Shown: positions 27,158 through 37,616, counted from the stretch's first letter. The stretch: 64,000 bases of DNA from Bartonella grahamii ATCC 700132 (GCF_000518085.1 NZ_JACX01000001.1:248001-312000); one strand, 5' to 3'. The notes: a model not told the origin generated them from the sequence alone. Program-made: numbers and translations.

Positions 27158-29587
27158 ATGAAAAATAAAAACATCAAAGGCTTTGCAATGAAGCTTTTGT
27201 GTGTGCGCATTTTGATGTGGGGAATCCTTTCATTTGAACGGATGTGGGTACGGTTGTTGCCATTTTTCCTCGTTGTTAGTCTCTTTTGTTCGTTTAGCTG
27301 GTTGGGACTTTTTGGCATTTTGGGCTATTGGTCACATTTGCTCTTACTTGGGGTTATACTTGTTTGTGCTGGGGCGAGTTTATTTTTTCTTGTTCGTTTT
27401 CGGTTTCCCACAATACGGGAAGTGAATTGCCGTCTTGAACGCGTCAATGATCTTAGACACCAGCCTTTGAATATTCAGACAGATCGTTTATGTTCTGAAA
27501 ATGATGAAGATTTTAGTGCTGTTATTTGGCGTGAACATCAACGCCGAATGGCAAAACAATTATACCATTTAAAAACTGGATTTATCTCTCTTAATAGTGC
27601 GGATTATGATCCTTTGGCTTTGAGGGCTTTGTGTGTTCTTCTTTTTGTTTGCGCTTTTAGTTTTTCTTTTGGTTCACAAGGGGGGCGTTTGGCTGATGCC
27701 TTTGATTTTCGCCCTGTTGTTGATGAAAAATTCATGCGGATTGATGCTTGGGTAACACCACCTGCTTATACCGGTGTGGCACCGATTTATTTGACAAAAG
27801 ATGAGAAAACACAACTAGAAATCCCTGAAGGGAGTAATGTTGTTGTGCGTGTTGTCAATGGGGCTGGCGTTACAGTAAAAGCAAAGTCTGTAGAAGATGG
27901 GAGGGAAGTTTCGTTTTCAGAGAAAAAGGAACAAACAGCTTTGAATGATCCAATCGCTCATTTTGAAACACATTTAAATCATTCAATGAATTTAGTTGTA
28001 TCATCACGTCGTAAAAAACAGCAGTGGCATTTGCAGATAATCAAGGATACGCTTCCGACAATTCATTGGCTGGAAAAACCAGGGCGGATTTTAACGGGAT
28101 CGTTAGAGTTACGATATGTGGTGGATGATGATTATGGTGTGACAAAGGCTTTTGTTGAAATAGAGCCTTTTCTTTCTCAGAATAAAAGTGCTTCCTCTCT
28201 TTATAATGCTCCGGAAATAGAGCTTCTTCTTCCGCGTGGTGGAAAGGGGAAAATGCGGATGGTGCAAGATATATCAGCGCATCCATGGGCGGGTTCGCAA
28301 GTCAAAATTACTTTGGTGGCAGAAGATGGTGCTGGGCAGAAAGGGCGTAGCAAAACTTTTGTTATGACATTACCGCAACACGTTTTTTCAAATCCTGTTG
28401 CGCGTGCGGTGAGTGAATTGCGTCGTTTATTAGCGCTTGATGCTTCTGCGAGAGAGCGTGTATTGGATATGCTTTCTGCTTTGCTTGTGCGTCCAGAAAA
28501 AGGTTTGCAAAATGTCAAGCATTTTCTTGTTCTACAAAGTGCGTGGACAAGACTTTCTTTAGCACAAACAGAAGAGGATTTGCGTGATGTGGTGGATTAT
28601 TTATGGCAAATTGCTTTGGGTATTGAAGATAATCAGCTTGAATCCGTGCAAAAAAATTTAAAACAAGCACAAGCTGCTTTACGTGATGCATTGCGTTACG
28701 GTGCTTCAGCGGCAGAAATTGAACGCCTTATGGCAGATTTACGTCAAGCTATGGATGAGTATATTCATGCTTTGGCTGAAAAAGCACCAGATACTCAAGT
28801 TTCTAAAAATTCTAAAAGCTCAAAAAGTCCTAATCTTTCTGAAGCTACATTACAAGAAAAGCTAAATTTAATTGAGGAAATGGCTAAAACGGGCTCTTCT
28901 TTAGCAGCTGAACAACTCTTGGCGGAAGTTGAACAGACGCTTGATCATTTGCATGTGCAAAAAGGCAATCAAAATGAGGGAGAAAAAAGCCAATCTGCAC
29001 AAATGAAAGAAAAGATGGACCAGCTTGGAGATTTAATGCGTCGTCAGCAAGAAATTCTCAATGAAACACATCAGTTAGAGATGGAACAAAAACGCGGAGA
29101 AAATGTGCCGGAAACACAGAAAAAATCTTTAAAAAAACGTCAAGCTGAATTGCAGTCTGAATTATCAACATTAGAAAAAGAATTATCAGAACAAGGATTT
29201 GAAACAGGAGGCGCATTGAAAAGGGCGGAAGAAAAAATGAATTCTGCGGAAAATGCTCTTGATAATGGAAATCATCAGGTATCTATACAAAATCAGTCTG
29301 ACGCTTTGGAATCTTTGAGGCAAGGTGCACAAAATGTTTTGAAAAAAATGCGCGAAACACTCAAAGAAACGGGAAATGATCAAAATGCTGATTCTGGTCC
29401 TAAAGATCCGTTAGGACGTCCACTTTCTTCAAAAACAGGTGAAGAACAAGAAGGTGAGGCACTACCACAAAAAAGTGATCAAATGCGTACGCGGCAGATT
29501 TTGGATGAAATTCGCAAGCGTCTTGGTAAAGAGCATATTCCAGAAGAAGAAAAAAACTATCTTGAAAGATTGCTTCATTTTAATTAA
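27158..29587 (+). CDS. TIGR02302/DUF4175-like large membrane protein
   Basis: An 809-residue protein. Hydrophobic segments lie at about 25-50, 55-75 and 145-165; the middle holds Ig-like beta-rich regions (AWVTPPAYTGVAP, YVVDDDYGV) and the C-terminal 300 residues are Gln/Glu/Lys-rich coiled coil with repeated EKM and QQEIL-type heptads, ending in LGRPL and RKRLGKEH. This architecture and the position after lysA fit the alphaproteobacterial TIGR02302 family, whose function is unknown. ATG at 27158 was chosen over a TTG six nt earlier. Confidence 0.8.
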   Translation: MKNKNIKGFAMKLLCVRILMWGILSFERMWVRLLPFFLVVSLFCSFSWLGLFGILGYWSHLLLLGVILVCAGASLFFLVRFRFPTIREVNCRLERVNDLRHQPLNIQTDRLCSENDEDFSAVIWREHQRRMAKQLYHLKTGFISLNSADYDPLALRALCVLLFVCAFSFSFGSQGGRLADAFDFRPVVDEKFMRIDAWVTPPAYTGVAPIYLTKDEKTQLEIPEGSNVVVRVVNGAGVTVKAKSVEDGREVSFSEKKEQTALNDPIAHFETHLNHSMNLVVSSRRKKQQWHLQIIKDTLPTIHWLEKPGRILTGSLELRYVVDDDYGVTKAFVEIEPFLSQNKSASSLYNAPEIELLLPRGGKGKMRMVQDISAHPWAGSQVKITLVAEDGAGQKGRSKTFVMTLPQHVFSNPVARAVSELRRLLALDASARERVLDMLSALLVRPEKGLQNVKHFLVLQSAWTRLSLAQTEEDLRDVVDYLWQIALGIEDNQLESVQKNLKQAQAALRDALRYGASAAEIERLMADLRQAMDEYIHALAEKAPDTQVSKNSKSSKSPNLSEATLQEKLNLIEEMAKTGSSLAAEQLLAEVEQTLDHLHVQKGNQNEGEKSQSAQMKEKMDQLGDLMRRQQEILNETHQLEMEQKRGENVPETQKKSLKKRQAELQSELSTLEKELSEQGFETGGALKRAEEKMNSAENALDNGNHQVSIQNQSDALESLRQGAQNVLKKMRETLKETGNDQNADSGPKDPLGRPLSSKTGEEQEGEALPQKSDQMRTRQILDEIRKRLGKEHIPEEEKNYLERLLHFN

Positions 29588-29809
29588 CCAGTGTTGGCTT
29601 TTTTCTTAATTGATGTCAGAAACAGTGTATGAAGAACCTCTATGGGGTTCATCTCCAAGAAAATGATTAAAGCGCTTGTAACGCAATAATCATCCTTTTG
29701 TGCTGATTTTTTAATCATTTAAGTTTAAAATATGAAATATTGAAATGTTCGCTGTTGCGGAAAAAGAGCAGAAGTCCATATAAGTTTGGTATATGAAAAT
29801 CTGTAATGT
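29588..29809. other. Short spacer between TIGR02302 gene and methyltransferase
   Basis: About 220 bp; no gene. A weak inverted repeat (GAACC/GGTTC) lies at 29634-29650 but lacks a T-run, so I do not call a terminator. Confidence 0.4.
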
Positions 29810-30580
29810 TTGAAATTTGTTTCTACATGGTATGTTGAGTTGGATATCGTTACGCTGAAAGATTTTTATGCTTCTGCACTTGGGCTGCGTGTGCAAAAGA
29901 CGCTGTGTGACCAATTGAATTTATGGTGGCCTGATCTTACAGATAAACGGATTATGGGGTTGGGTTATGCACTTCCTTATCTTTCTACATTGCGTGAACG
30001 TGCCCAACAATGTTTTGCTTTTATGCCAGCTTCCCAGGGTGCTTCGCCTTGGCCTTGTGCTGAGCAAGTTGCTACAGCGCTTGTTTTTGAAGAAGATTTG
30101 CCGCTTCCTGATGCGTCAGTTGATTGTATTTTATTGGTACATGCATTAGAATATACAGAAAATTCATTTGAAACGTTGAATGAAATATGGCGTGTTTTAG
30201 CACCCAATGGCCACTTGATCGTTATTGTACCTAATCGCTCTGGCTTTTGGGCGCGCAATATTACTACGCCCTTTGGTTATGGCGAGCCTTATAGTCGGCA
30301 ACAAATTACTCGTTTGTTCGAAAAAACAAATTTTGTTTCTGGGCCAATACAAGAAATTGTACATTATATGCCTTCTACGGGTTATGTTTCGCGGTTGTTC
30401 TCATTTTTTTATGAGCCATTTGTACGCTATCTTTTGCCTTATTTTGGGGGACTCTTAATGTGTCAGGCACAAAAACGTGTTTATCAGGGTTTGCTGGTAC
30501 AGCGTCGTCAATCGCGACGTGTTTTTATTCCTGCTTTATCACCACAAGTGCGAAATATTTTAATTTATAAAGATAATTAA
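29810..30580 (+). CDS. SAM-dependent methyltransferase, class I
   Basis: A 256-residue Methyltransf_11-like protein. The start is DIVTLKDFYASALG; GLGYALPYL stands at the SAM-binding glycine position, LPLPDASVDCILLVHALEY is motif II, and EIWRVLAPNGHLIVIVPNR motif III. The last third, with PYSRQQITRLF and QEIVHYMP, is typical of a rhizobial gene usually found beside hydroxyacylglutathione hydrolase. No ATG fits the frame; the TTG at 29810 is the likely start, and the family start is usually near codon 8. Substrate unknown. Confidence 0.8.
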   Translation: MKFVSTWYVELDIVTLKDFYASALGLRVQKTLCDQLNLWWPDLTDKRIMGLGYALPYLSTLRERAQQCFAFMPASQGASPWPCAEQVATALVFEEDLPLPDASVDCILLVHALEYTENSFETLNEIWRVLAPNGHLIVIVPNRSGFWARNITTPFGYGEPYSRQQITRLFEKTNFVSGPIQEIVHYMPSTGYVSRLFSFFYEPFVRYLLPYFGGLLMCQAQKRVYQGLLVQRRQSRRVFIPALSPQVRNILIYKDN

Positions 30581-30724
30581 TCATTTTGCCATTGGCATAA
30601 GAACCGCAAATATAGAAGGATTTTCTTATTTCAATTTTTGCACATTATATGTGAAGGTTTTTTTCATCTCGTTTTTGTTTTCATTTAAGATATTAAAATT
30701 ATTTTTGAAACAGTGAATCTCGAA

Positions 30725-31405
30725 TTAAAGATTTAAACGATAACCATTTTGATCTGTCATGAGAATTTGTGCATTGGAGGGATCTTTTTCGATTTTTTGT
30801 CGCAAACGATAGATATGGGTTTCTAAAGTATGGGTGACAATATTTTCATTATAACCCCAAACTTGTTCTAACAATGTTTCACGGCTGACAATTTTATCAT
30901 TGGCATAATAGAGACATTTAAGAATTGCTGCTTCTTTTTCTGTGAGACAGATTTTATTGTCGCATTGATCAAGAAGAAGTTTTTGTTTCAGTTTAAAAGT
31001 ATAGGGGCCAATATGAAAGGTTGTGTCTTCATTTTGTTCATATTGACGCAACTGTGCTCGAATTCTCGCTAATAACACAGCAAAGCGAAAAGGTTTTGTC
31101 ACATAATCATTGGCGCCTGTTTCAAGATCTAAAATATTATCGCAGTCTGTATCATGATTTGTTATCATGATAATGGGGGCACGAAATCCTTGGGTGCGTA
31201 ATTGTTTCACGGCTTTGAAACCATCAAGATCAGGAAGTTCAAGTCCCAAAATAGCGAGATCAATATTTTCTTCTTGGATTATTTTCATTCCCTCTTCTGC
31301 TGTTTTTGCTTGGAAAATTTCAAACTCTTGATGCATTTGCAATTGTTCTACTAAAATGGGGCGTAGATCATTGTCTTCAACAATTAAAAGAGTATAGTGG
31401 TTCAT
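30725..31405 (-). CDS. OmpR-type response regulator lacking the phospho-acceptor Asp
   Basis: A 226-residue two-domain regulator. The receiver domain (1-115) has the acidic pair in IVEDND (10-11), switch Thr82 in IMITNHD and Lys104 in VTKPF. The third-strand position that normally carries the phosphorylated Asp is Gly54 ([12 protein letters not shown]). The winged-helix DNA-binding domain (130-226) is intact: [24 protein letters not shown] and [16 protein letters not shown]. The start at 31405 follows AAGGA. No sensor kinase gene lies beside it. It may act without Asp phosphorylation; its targets cannot be read from the sequence. Confidence 0.85.
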   Translation of the reverse strand: MNHYTLLIVEDNDLRPILVEQLQMHQEFEIFQAKTAEEGMKIIQEENIDLAILGLELPDLDGFKAVKQLRTQGFRAPIIMITNHDTDCDNILDLETGANDYVTKPFRFAVLLARIRAQLRQYEQNEDTTFHIGPYTFKLKQKLLLDQCDNKICLTEKEAAILKCLYYANDKIVSRETLLEQVWGYNENIVTHTLETHIYRLRQKIEKDPSNAQILMTDQNGYRLNL

Positions 31406-31639
31406 GTTTTTCCTTATAGGCATGTTGATGAACTGATTGTAGTTTCGTGAAAAATGAGATTTCATGCAAGAAAAATTAAAAGAGGAAAATTAAAAAAGAG
31501 CGTTTCTAAAAAATAAACTTTTATAATTTCTATGGTTGCTTGCCGAAAAGAAGGTATTTCCGTCTGCAGAGTATTTTACGTATTGGTTGGAAGCGTTTGT
31601 TTATGCTCTAGAACGTGTTTTAGCCATTGAGTGTCATCA

Positions 31640-31915
31640 TCTTTACGCTTATGGAGAAATAAAGCCGGCACTATCATACACTTTGCCAGCTCGTGGGTGT
31701 TGCGGATAGTCCTTGGCACTTGAGACTCTTCATAAGAGGAATTTTTAGTCCTTTCTTTCACGTTTTTTATCCATACGGGACTTTTCCTGCTTGTAATGTG
31801 CAAGAAAATAGCTTTTGATTGATTTAATATAAACAGGTTGGGAATGAGAGAATCCTGCGGTATGAGGGGCTCTCATCCAACATGTAAAACAATGAACACT
31901 CAATATGATGCGTTT
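31640..31915 (+). repeat. Dispersed repeat R1, direct copy
   Basis: A well preserved copy: CATCTTTACGCTTATGGAG, CACTATCATACACTTTGCC, GTCCTTGGCACTTGAGA, TCATAAGAGGAATTTTTAGTCC, TTTTTATCCATACGGGA, CTTGTAATGTGCAAG, TTGATTGATTTAATATAAAC and GAATGAGAGAATCCTGCGGTA in order. It fills much of the 785-bp gap between the regulator start and the EVE gene; the rest (31916-32190) shows no gene. Confidence 0.72.
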
Positions 31916-32190
31916 TTTAAGCGTGAAGATAACTGTGCAACACCTAACACATATGCACTGTTTAGGAGAATTTCACGGTCATTTTTATTGTTTTTTATCC
32001 ACGTTCAGTTTTGTTTTTTCGTTGCATTTGTGTGCGAGGGGTTTTTGTGTGTGATGTTCGTGGTGTTGCTTATTATAAGCGTTGAGTAAGCTTTGCATTT
32101 AGCAATGCCGAAAAGATGCATCATAAAGAGATTTTTTGTGCAATGCTATGAAGCATTTTTTATATGAGTTAATGAATAAAAATTATTGTT

Positions 32191-32625
32191 TTAAGATACA
32201 AGCATTTCCCTCTTAAGGTTCCCCATCAAACAAACTTCTTTCCATTCATCTTCTGTCACAGGTTGCACTGATAAGCGGCTGGCTTTAACCAGTACCATAT
32301 TTGCTAGTTTGGGATTGGCTTTAATTTGTTTTAATGAAACAGGTGTTGGCATGTCACAAAGTGCACGGATATCCACACATTCCCAGCGTGGATCAGAGCT
32401 TGTAGAATCAGGGTGTGCTTCAGCACATATTTCTACAATGCCTACAATTTCTAAACCTTTATTTGAGTGATAAAAAAAACCTTTATCGCCATATTTCATG
32501 GCGCGCATATTATTACGGGCTTGATAATTGCGTACACCATCCCATTGTTCGCCATCAGCTCCTTTTTTCTTTTGCATCTCCCATGACCATTTATGGGGTT
32601 CAGATTTAAAAAGCCAATAAGCCAT
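32191..32625 (-). CDS. EVE domain protein (DUF55)
   Basis: A 144-residue protein with the family start AYWLFKSEPHKWSWE, the WDGVRNYQARNNMR block and FYHSNKGLEIVGIVEI, then VDIRAL. EVE domains belong to the PUA-like superfamily and bind modified bases in DNA or RNA. In Rhizobiales it often lies close to tsaD, as here, where both are on the minus strand about 600 bp apart. Confidence 0.9.
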   Translation of the reverse strand: MAYWLFKSEPHKWSWEMQKKKGADGEQWDGVRNYQARNNMRAMKYGDKGFFYHSNKGLEIVGIVEICAEAHPDSTSSDPRWECVDIRALCDMPTPVSLKQIKANPKLANMVLVKASRLSVQPVTEDEWKEVCLMGNLKREMLVS

Positions 32626-33235
32626 GAGTTCTCCTTTTTCATAGACTGTTATGCATTCATCATATGCATTTTTATAAGCATCTTTGTAACACCATCAACG
32701 ATGATTTTTAAAATGGGGTAAAGAATGGGCATTATCTGTTTTTTCTTGTTTCAAAATAACGTGTAGCAGAGAAACGCGATTCATTGATATTTCATGTTGT
32801 ATAAGGGTATTTTGCTCTTTGCTTATCTTTTCAGCTATGGTTTGAAATGCGGTCACTATAAGAGTTTGTTGGAGAAAATTAAGAAAATTGATTCTAAAAA
32901 GTTTCAAGATTACAACGGCAATGAAACAAATAGATGATCAAAGATGATGAAGTCAAAGAATGGCTTTCATATCTATACTTCGTGGGAGAGAATAGATCTT
33001 ATTATGCCGTAAAATACCGTCATTTGAAGTGTAATGATATAAGGCAGTTTTTTGAAACATGAAATTTTTAGAATGTGTGGTGCATATTTAGGTTTGCGTG
33101 TCGAGCTTTGGGTTAAGTGAATTGTGTGAGTGGGAAGCAGGTGGAATTCGCTCGATAGGGAATTCGGACTATCTACAGACCGGATTGAGTAGAAATCTTC
33201 GTTCTTTAAGATGTGTGTGGGGGGCGTCAGTTTTA
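32626..33235. other. Spacer between EVE gene and tsaD, with R2-R3 repeat
   Basis: Positions 32995-33225 carry R2 (TTATTATGCCGTAAAATACCGTC) and R3 (GGACTATCTACAGACCGGATTGAGTAGAAATCTTCGTTCTTTAAGATG). A 70-codon minus frame at 32695-32907 has no features I recognise. Relatives often have gpsA and a YciI gene between tsaD and the EVE gene; neither is visible here. Confidence 0.5.
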
Positions 33236-34330
33236 TTATGCTTTTGTTCCACGGCGTCCCATCCCGATCAAGGGCGTGGCTTTTTCATCTAATGGCCAGC
33301 GTGAGCGGGGTGCAATGTCAAGAGAGCTTGTTTCTCCTCGTGCGAGTTTTTGTGCACCGGCAAAAGCAATCATTGCAGCATTATCGGTACACAAGGAAAG
33401 AGGAGGGGCTATAAATTCAAAACCATGTTGATAGGCAAGTTCTTGCAACGTAGAACGAATGGCTTGGTTTGCGGCAACACCGCCTGCGACAACCAAAGCA
33501 GGAGAACGCTTTCCTTGATCATGAGAGAGAGGATATTGGTGGGTAAAGTGTTGTAGGGCTAGATGAATACGATCATGTACTGTATCGGTCACGGCGGCTT
33601 GAAAACTTGCGGCAATGTCAGCAATATCATTTTCTGTAAGAGGAGCTATGGCTGTTGCGGCTTGTCGAACAGCAGTTTTGAGTCCTGAAAAAGAAAAATC
33701 TAACCGTTTTTCACCTTTTAAAGGGCGTGGAAGGGGGATGCGATTTTTATCACCAAATAAAGCTGCTTTTTCAAGTGCTGGTCCACCAGGATAAGGAAGA
33801 CCTAAAAGTTTTGCAGTTTTATCAAAGGCTTCTCCTAATGCATCATCAATGGTGGTTCCTAAACGTTGGTAGTTACCTACTCCATGAACAATGATTGTTT
33901 GTGTATGACCCCCTGAAACTAAAAGTAATAAATAAGGAAAGCTGACGTTGTGCGTTAACACAGCTGTTAAAGCGTGTCCCTCTAAGTGATTTACCGCAAT
34001 AAATGGTTTGCCAGTGGCAAGAGAGAGTGCTTTTGCGCTCATAACGCCTACCAATAATCCTCCTATCAAGCCTGGTCCACTGGTGGCTGCAATGCCATCA
34101 ATATCTTTTAATTTTGTGTTTGCTTCTGTTAGTGCTTGCAGAATTAAATGATCAAGAACTTCAACATGGGCACGAGCAGCAATTTCAGGAACAACACCGC
34201 CGTAAGGTGCATGGTGATCAATTTGGCTCCAAACAACATTGGAAAGAATTCGGCTGTTTGATTCATTGTTATATTCAATGACAGCCGCTGCCGTTTCATC
34301 ACAACTTGTTTCTATTCCCAGCAGACGCAT
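33236..34330 (-). CDS. tsaD: tRNA N6-threonylcarbamoyladenosine transferase TsaD
   Basis: Transfers the threonylcarbamoyl group to A37 of ANN-reading tRNAs, with TsaB, TsaE and TsaC. The ASKHA-fold marks are [14 protein letters not shown] at the start, [32 protein letters not shown] (metal ligands His115 and His119), [16 protein letters not shown] and [12 protein letters not shown] near the end with its metal Asp. The length of 364 residues is normal. The start at 34330 gives MRLLGIETS; an ATG three codons upstream is also open. Confidence 0.95.
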   Translation of the reverse strand: MRLLGIETSCDETAAAVIEYNNESNSRILSNVVWSQIDHHAPYGGVVPEIAARAHVEVLDHLILQALTEANTKLKDIDGIAATSGPGLIGGLLVGVMSAKALSLATGKPFIAVNHLEGHALTAVLTHNVSFPYLLLLVSGGHTQTIIVHGVGNYQRLGTTIDDALGEAFDKTAKLLGLPYPGGPALEKAALFGDKNRIPLPRPLKGEKRLDFSFSGLKTAVRQAATAIAPLTENDIADIAASFQAAVTDTVHDRIHLALQHFTHQYPLSHDQGKRSPALVVAGGVAANQAIRSTLQELAYQHGFEFIAPPLSLCTDNAAMIAFAGAQKLARGETSSLDIAPRSRWPLDEKATPLIGMGRRGTKA

Positions 34331-34706
34331 TTTAAACAAAACCTTATATTGAAGCTTCTTTCCTGCGTGCGTACCATGAACAGAAAAAGATGCAAAGTAT
34401 TTCTCTTAGAATTGATTTTTCTATGAAAAAATATGTGTTTTGGCATTTTCTTTGAATTTCATGATATTGTTGATTTAAAAATAAAGCTGTATTTTTGAGT
34501 ATAAAATGCAAATGTGTTTTTTAAAACTTGTCTATTAAAGTCTATAATTGTAAATATTATTGAGCAAAATGATATTTGGAAAATTTCTATAAAGTTATAC
34601 TCTTTATAAAAAGAATGTAAAACAAACGAAGATATCTGAGAAAAGCTTCATTTTTAAAACTTTTTTCATTTTATTATTTTATCATTAAAAAAAGTGTGCA
34701 CAAAAA
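34331..34706. other. Gene-free spacer where hemC/hemD stand in relatives
   Basis: About 375 bp, very A+T-rich, with no frame of note. In heme-making Rhizobiales the genes hemC and hemD usually lie between tsaD and the COG4223 gene. Bartonella cannot make heme, and the two genes are absent here. The leftmost part must hold the tsaD promoter and the right part that of the COG4223-hemY pair, but I could not place either with confidence. Confidence 0.55.
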
Positions 34707-35900
34707 GTGACAGAGATGGTCGATTCTTCAAAACCAAAAGTTAAAACACATTATGCTGGTACGCGCCGTAAGAAACCAGTTATTGAACATGAAGCTGTTC
34801 CCCATGATTCAGAGGAAAAAATCCACAATTCTGTAGAGTCTCATGCGCGAGAAAAACAGAATATGCAAGGTCAGGATAAAAGTAGCTCTCGTACAACTTG
34901 GCTTTTCTTGTCCCTTTCTGGGATTTTGGGGGGATTCATTGCTTTGGGAATTTTTATGGGGCTTCAATGGGCTGGTCTTTTTCCTTCTTCTTTTGTGGAA
35001 AATTCTGCTGGAGGGGAAAAAGCTTTGCAGATTGCTGAAGCCGCAAAAAATCAAGGTGAAGACACAAAGGAACAATTGAGACGGGTGTTTCAAGAAATCG
35101 ATGCGTTAAAAACAGAGTTTTCTTCTTTTTCATCACAACAGTTTAAAACAACGAAAAACGATGAACTATCGAAAGAAGAAATCAAAAAAGCTTTTGCGAT
35201 TTTAGAGGAAAAAGTAAAAGCTCTTGAAGAAACTGTACAAACTTTTGTTAGAGAGTCGAAAGAGATAGAGACGGCTTTGTCTGTTGGGCAGAGCAATGCA
35301 AATGATCTTGCTGCATTAAAACAACAGTTAGAAGCTATACAGGAAGAAACTGCTGTTAAAAATAGTGAGAAAAGAGAAATAGATACCGCACTCTTTACAG
35401 CAATTAGTTCATTAAAAAATGCTATAGAGCGTGGTGGATCTTATAATAATGAATTAAAGCTGTTACAGCAATTATCGCCTTCAATTGATGGACTTGATGT
35501 GTTGCAAAAAACAGCTACTGTGGGTCTTCCAAGTTCAGCACAACTTTCTGTTGATTTTTCTCATGTTGCCGATGCAATTGTTGGTACGCAAAATATTGTT
35601 GCGTCAGATGCTGGTTTTTTTGACCGAATTTTAGCGTGGATAAAAGGGCTTATTGTTTCGCGACCGATTGGCAATGTTGAAGGGACGACGCTGGGGGCTA
35701 TTGCGGCACGCATGGAAGTTGCTATTCAAGCTGGTGATTACGAAAAGGCTTTGAGCGAATGGCAATCATTGCCACAAAGTGCAAAAGATGTTTCAATGGA
35801 TTTTGTTAAGCAGCTTGAAAGACATATTGCTATTCAACAGTTGTTGCAGCAATTGTTATTGTCTGTGCAACAAGGATCTTTTAAGGCAACAAAGATGTAA
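34707..35900 (+). CDS. COG4223/mitofilin-like inner-membrane protein
   Basis: A 397-residue protein with a charged N-terminal tail (about 65 residues, Lys/Glu rich), one transmembrane helix (about 66-88), a long coiled coil (about 105-220) and a C-terminal mitofilin-like domain with PIGNVEGTTLGAIAARMEVAIQAGDYEKAL-type sequence. This order and the place before hemY fit the alphaproteobacterial COG4223 family, related to mitochondrial Mic60. Two starts are possible: GTG 34707 or ATG 34716. The hemY gene follows after 11 nt. Confidence 0.8.
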   Translation: MTEMVDSSKPKVKTHYAGTRRKKPVIEHEAVPHDSEEKIHNSVESHAREKQNMQGQDKSSSRTTWLFLSLSGILGGFIALGIFMGLQWAGLFPSSFVENSAGGEKALQIAEAAKNQGEDTKEQLRRVFQEIDALKTEFSSFSSQQFKTTKNDELSKEEIKKAFAILEEKVKALEETVQTFVRESKEIETALSVGQSNANDLAALKQQLEAIQEETAVKNSEKREIDTALFTAISSLKNAIERGGSYNNELKLLQQLSPSIDGLDVLQKTATVGLPSSAQLSVDFSHVADAIVGTQNIVASDAGFFDRILAWIKGLIVSRPIGNVEGTTLGAIAARMEVAIQAGDYEKALSEWQSLPQSAKDVSMDFVKQLERHIAIQQLLQQLLLSVQQGSFKATKM

Positions 35901-35911
35901 ATAGGCCCAAG

Positions 35912-37471
35912 ATGATACGTGTTTTTATTTATACTTTTGTTGTTTGTATCCTCGGTTTAGCTTTCGCGTGGGTTGCTAATCACAATGGTATTTTTGTTCT
36001 TACATTTTTGCATTTCAGATTTTCTGCTTCATTGCTTACAGTGTTAAGTGTGCTTATTTTGCTTTTTGTAACGCTGGTGCTTTTATGGTGGTTATTGTCT
36101 TTCTTTTTTTCCTTACCGAGTGCTCTTTCCAATTATTTGTATAAACGTCATAAAAAGCGCGGTTATGAAGCTCTTTCAAAGGGAATTCTTGCAACTTTTG
36201 CTGGTGATAGTATGGTTGCGCAAAAAATGGAAGCACAGGTTGCTAAATATCTTGCAGGGAAACAAGAGCCATTGGTAAAACTCTTACAAGCGCAAACCTT
36301 GTCTTTACAAAATAACTCTGTTCGCGCCATCGGTCTTTATGAGGGGATGAGAAAGGAAGATTCGACAAAATTGGTTGGACTTTATGGTTTGTTTTGTGAA
36401 GCGATGAAGAGTAAAGCTTATGAGGCAGCGCAACAATATGCCGAAGAGGCGCTGACTTTATCGCCAGCACTTTTATGGGCGCATCAGGCGGTGCTTGATC
36501 GGTTAAGTACTGAGGGTAAATGGGATAAGGCACTTGCTATTTTTGAAAGAGCGCAAAAAGCTCTCCCGCGTTCTGTTCGCGCGACTCCAGAGCGGCAGCA
36601 TATACAGGTTTTACTATTAAGTGGGCAGGCACTTTCTTTGTTTGATACACATCCTGTACAAGCGCGTGAAGCCATTTTGAAAGCCCATAAATTGGCGCCT
36701 GATTTTGTTCCAATAATAGTTATTGCTGCTGATATTCTTTATAAGTTAAATGAAACGCGTAAAGCGGATAAAATGATTATAGCGGCTTGGCAAAAGGATC
36801 CTCATCCTGATTTGGCGGCGCTTTATCTCGAAAGAGAAGAAGGAGCTATTGGGCGATTGAAAAGGGCTAGGACACTTGCTTCTTATAATAAAGATGCATT
36901 TGAATCGGCTTTCCTTATTGCTAAAGCAGCTTTAGATGCTGGTGAAACAGCAATAGCGAGAGAGCAGGCAAAAAAAGCATTACAATATCATCCACGGGAA
37001 AGTGTTTATTTATTGTTGGCAGATATTGAAGAGGCACAGGGAAACAATCAAGGTGCTGTGCGTCAATGGCTTTCTTTAGCACTTCGTGCTGAACGTGATC
37101 CAGTATGGATGTGTGATGGGTCCATTTTTTCTTCTTGGTCAGCGGTTTCTCCAATCAGTGGACGTTTGGGCGGTTTTGAATGGAAGGCGCCTCCCTGTAT
37201 GCCTTCTCTCACATTAGAGGCGGACAATATTGTGCCGAAAAAGCAAGACAAAGAGTATGTTACGGGGAAAAGTGATGGTGTTGAAGATAAGAAACTTGAA
37301 AAATTAACACCTATAGATGATTCTCTTTTGCATAATGTGCAGGTGGAGAAACAAGATATAAAAGAACAAGATGTAAAAATGTTCAGTCAAACCCACTTAA
37401 ATGTTGATGATCCAGGGGTTAAAACAGAAGAAGAAACATTTTTATCGAGGAAAAAATTTCGTTTATTTTAA
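35912..37471 (+). CDS. hemY: HemY N-terminal domain/TPR membrane protein
   Basis: Two hydrophobic segments (about 1-22 and 40-68) are followed by the HemY_N block and then TPR-like helical repeats over about residues 90-400 (for example YAEEALTLSPALLWAHQAVL, LADIEEAQGNNQGAVRQWLSLALRA), with a WKAPPC end and a charged tail of 85 residues. In relatives the gene follows hemC-hemD, but this protein is not a protoporphyrinogen oxidase and no catalytic role is shown. It remains here although heme biosynthesis genes are lacking, so its job is probably structural or regulatory. Confidence 0.85.
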   Translation: MIRVFIYTFVVCILGLAFAWVANHNGIFVLTFLHFRFSASLLTVLSVLILLFVTLVLLWWLLSFFFSLPSALSNYLYKRHKKRGYEALSKGILATFAGDSMVAQKMEAQVAKYLAGKQEPLVKLLQAQTLSLQNNSVRAIGLYEGMRKEDSTKLVGLYGLFCEAMKSKAYEAAQQYAEEALTLSPALLWAHQAVLDRLSTEGKWDKALAIFERAQKALPRSVRATPERQHIQVLLLSGQALSLFDTHPVQAREAILKAHKLAPDFVPIIVIAADILYKLNETRKADKMIIAAWQKDPHPDLAALYLEREEGAIGRLKRARTLASYNKDAFESAFLIAKAALDAGETAIAREQAKKALQYHPRESVYLLLADIEEAQGNNQGAVRQWLSLALRAERDPVWMCDGSIFSSWSAVSPISGRLGGFEWKAPPCMPSLTLEADNIVPKKQDKEYVTGKSDGVEDKKLEKLTPIDDSLLHNVQVEKQDIKEQDVKMFSQTHLNVDDPGVKTEEETFLSRKKFRLF

Positions 37472-37616
37472 ATTGCACCAATGTGATAATGCGAATGTTT
37501 TCTCAGAAGAAACAATTGACCTAGAAGAAAAAATATCGTTAGTCTTGTCCAATAAAATTATTCTCTTATGCTTTAAAAATGAAGTTTTGCTTGGTTGCAG
37601 AGGTGATTGGTTAAAA

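Noticed and set aside
32695-32907. 70-codon minus-strand frame between the EVE gene and tsaD
   Set aside because: No motif, weak initiation region and A+T-rich composition; I could not link it to YciI or gpsA.
37401-37616. N-terminal extension of the glutamine amidotransferase
   Set aside because: The extension overlaps the 3' end of hemY and has no family similarity; the ATG at 37617 gives a normal protein.
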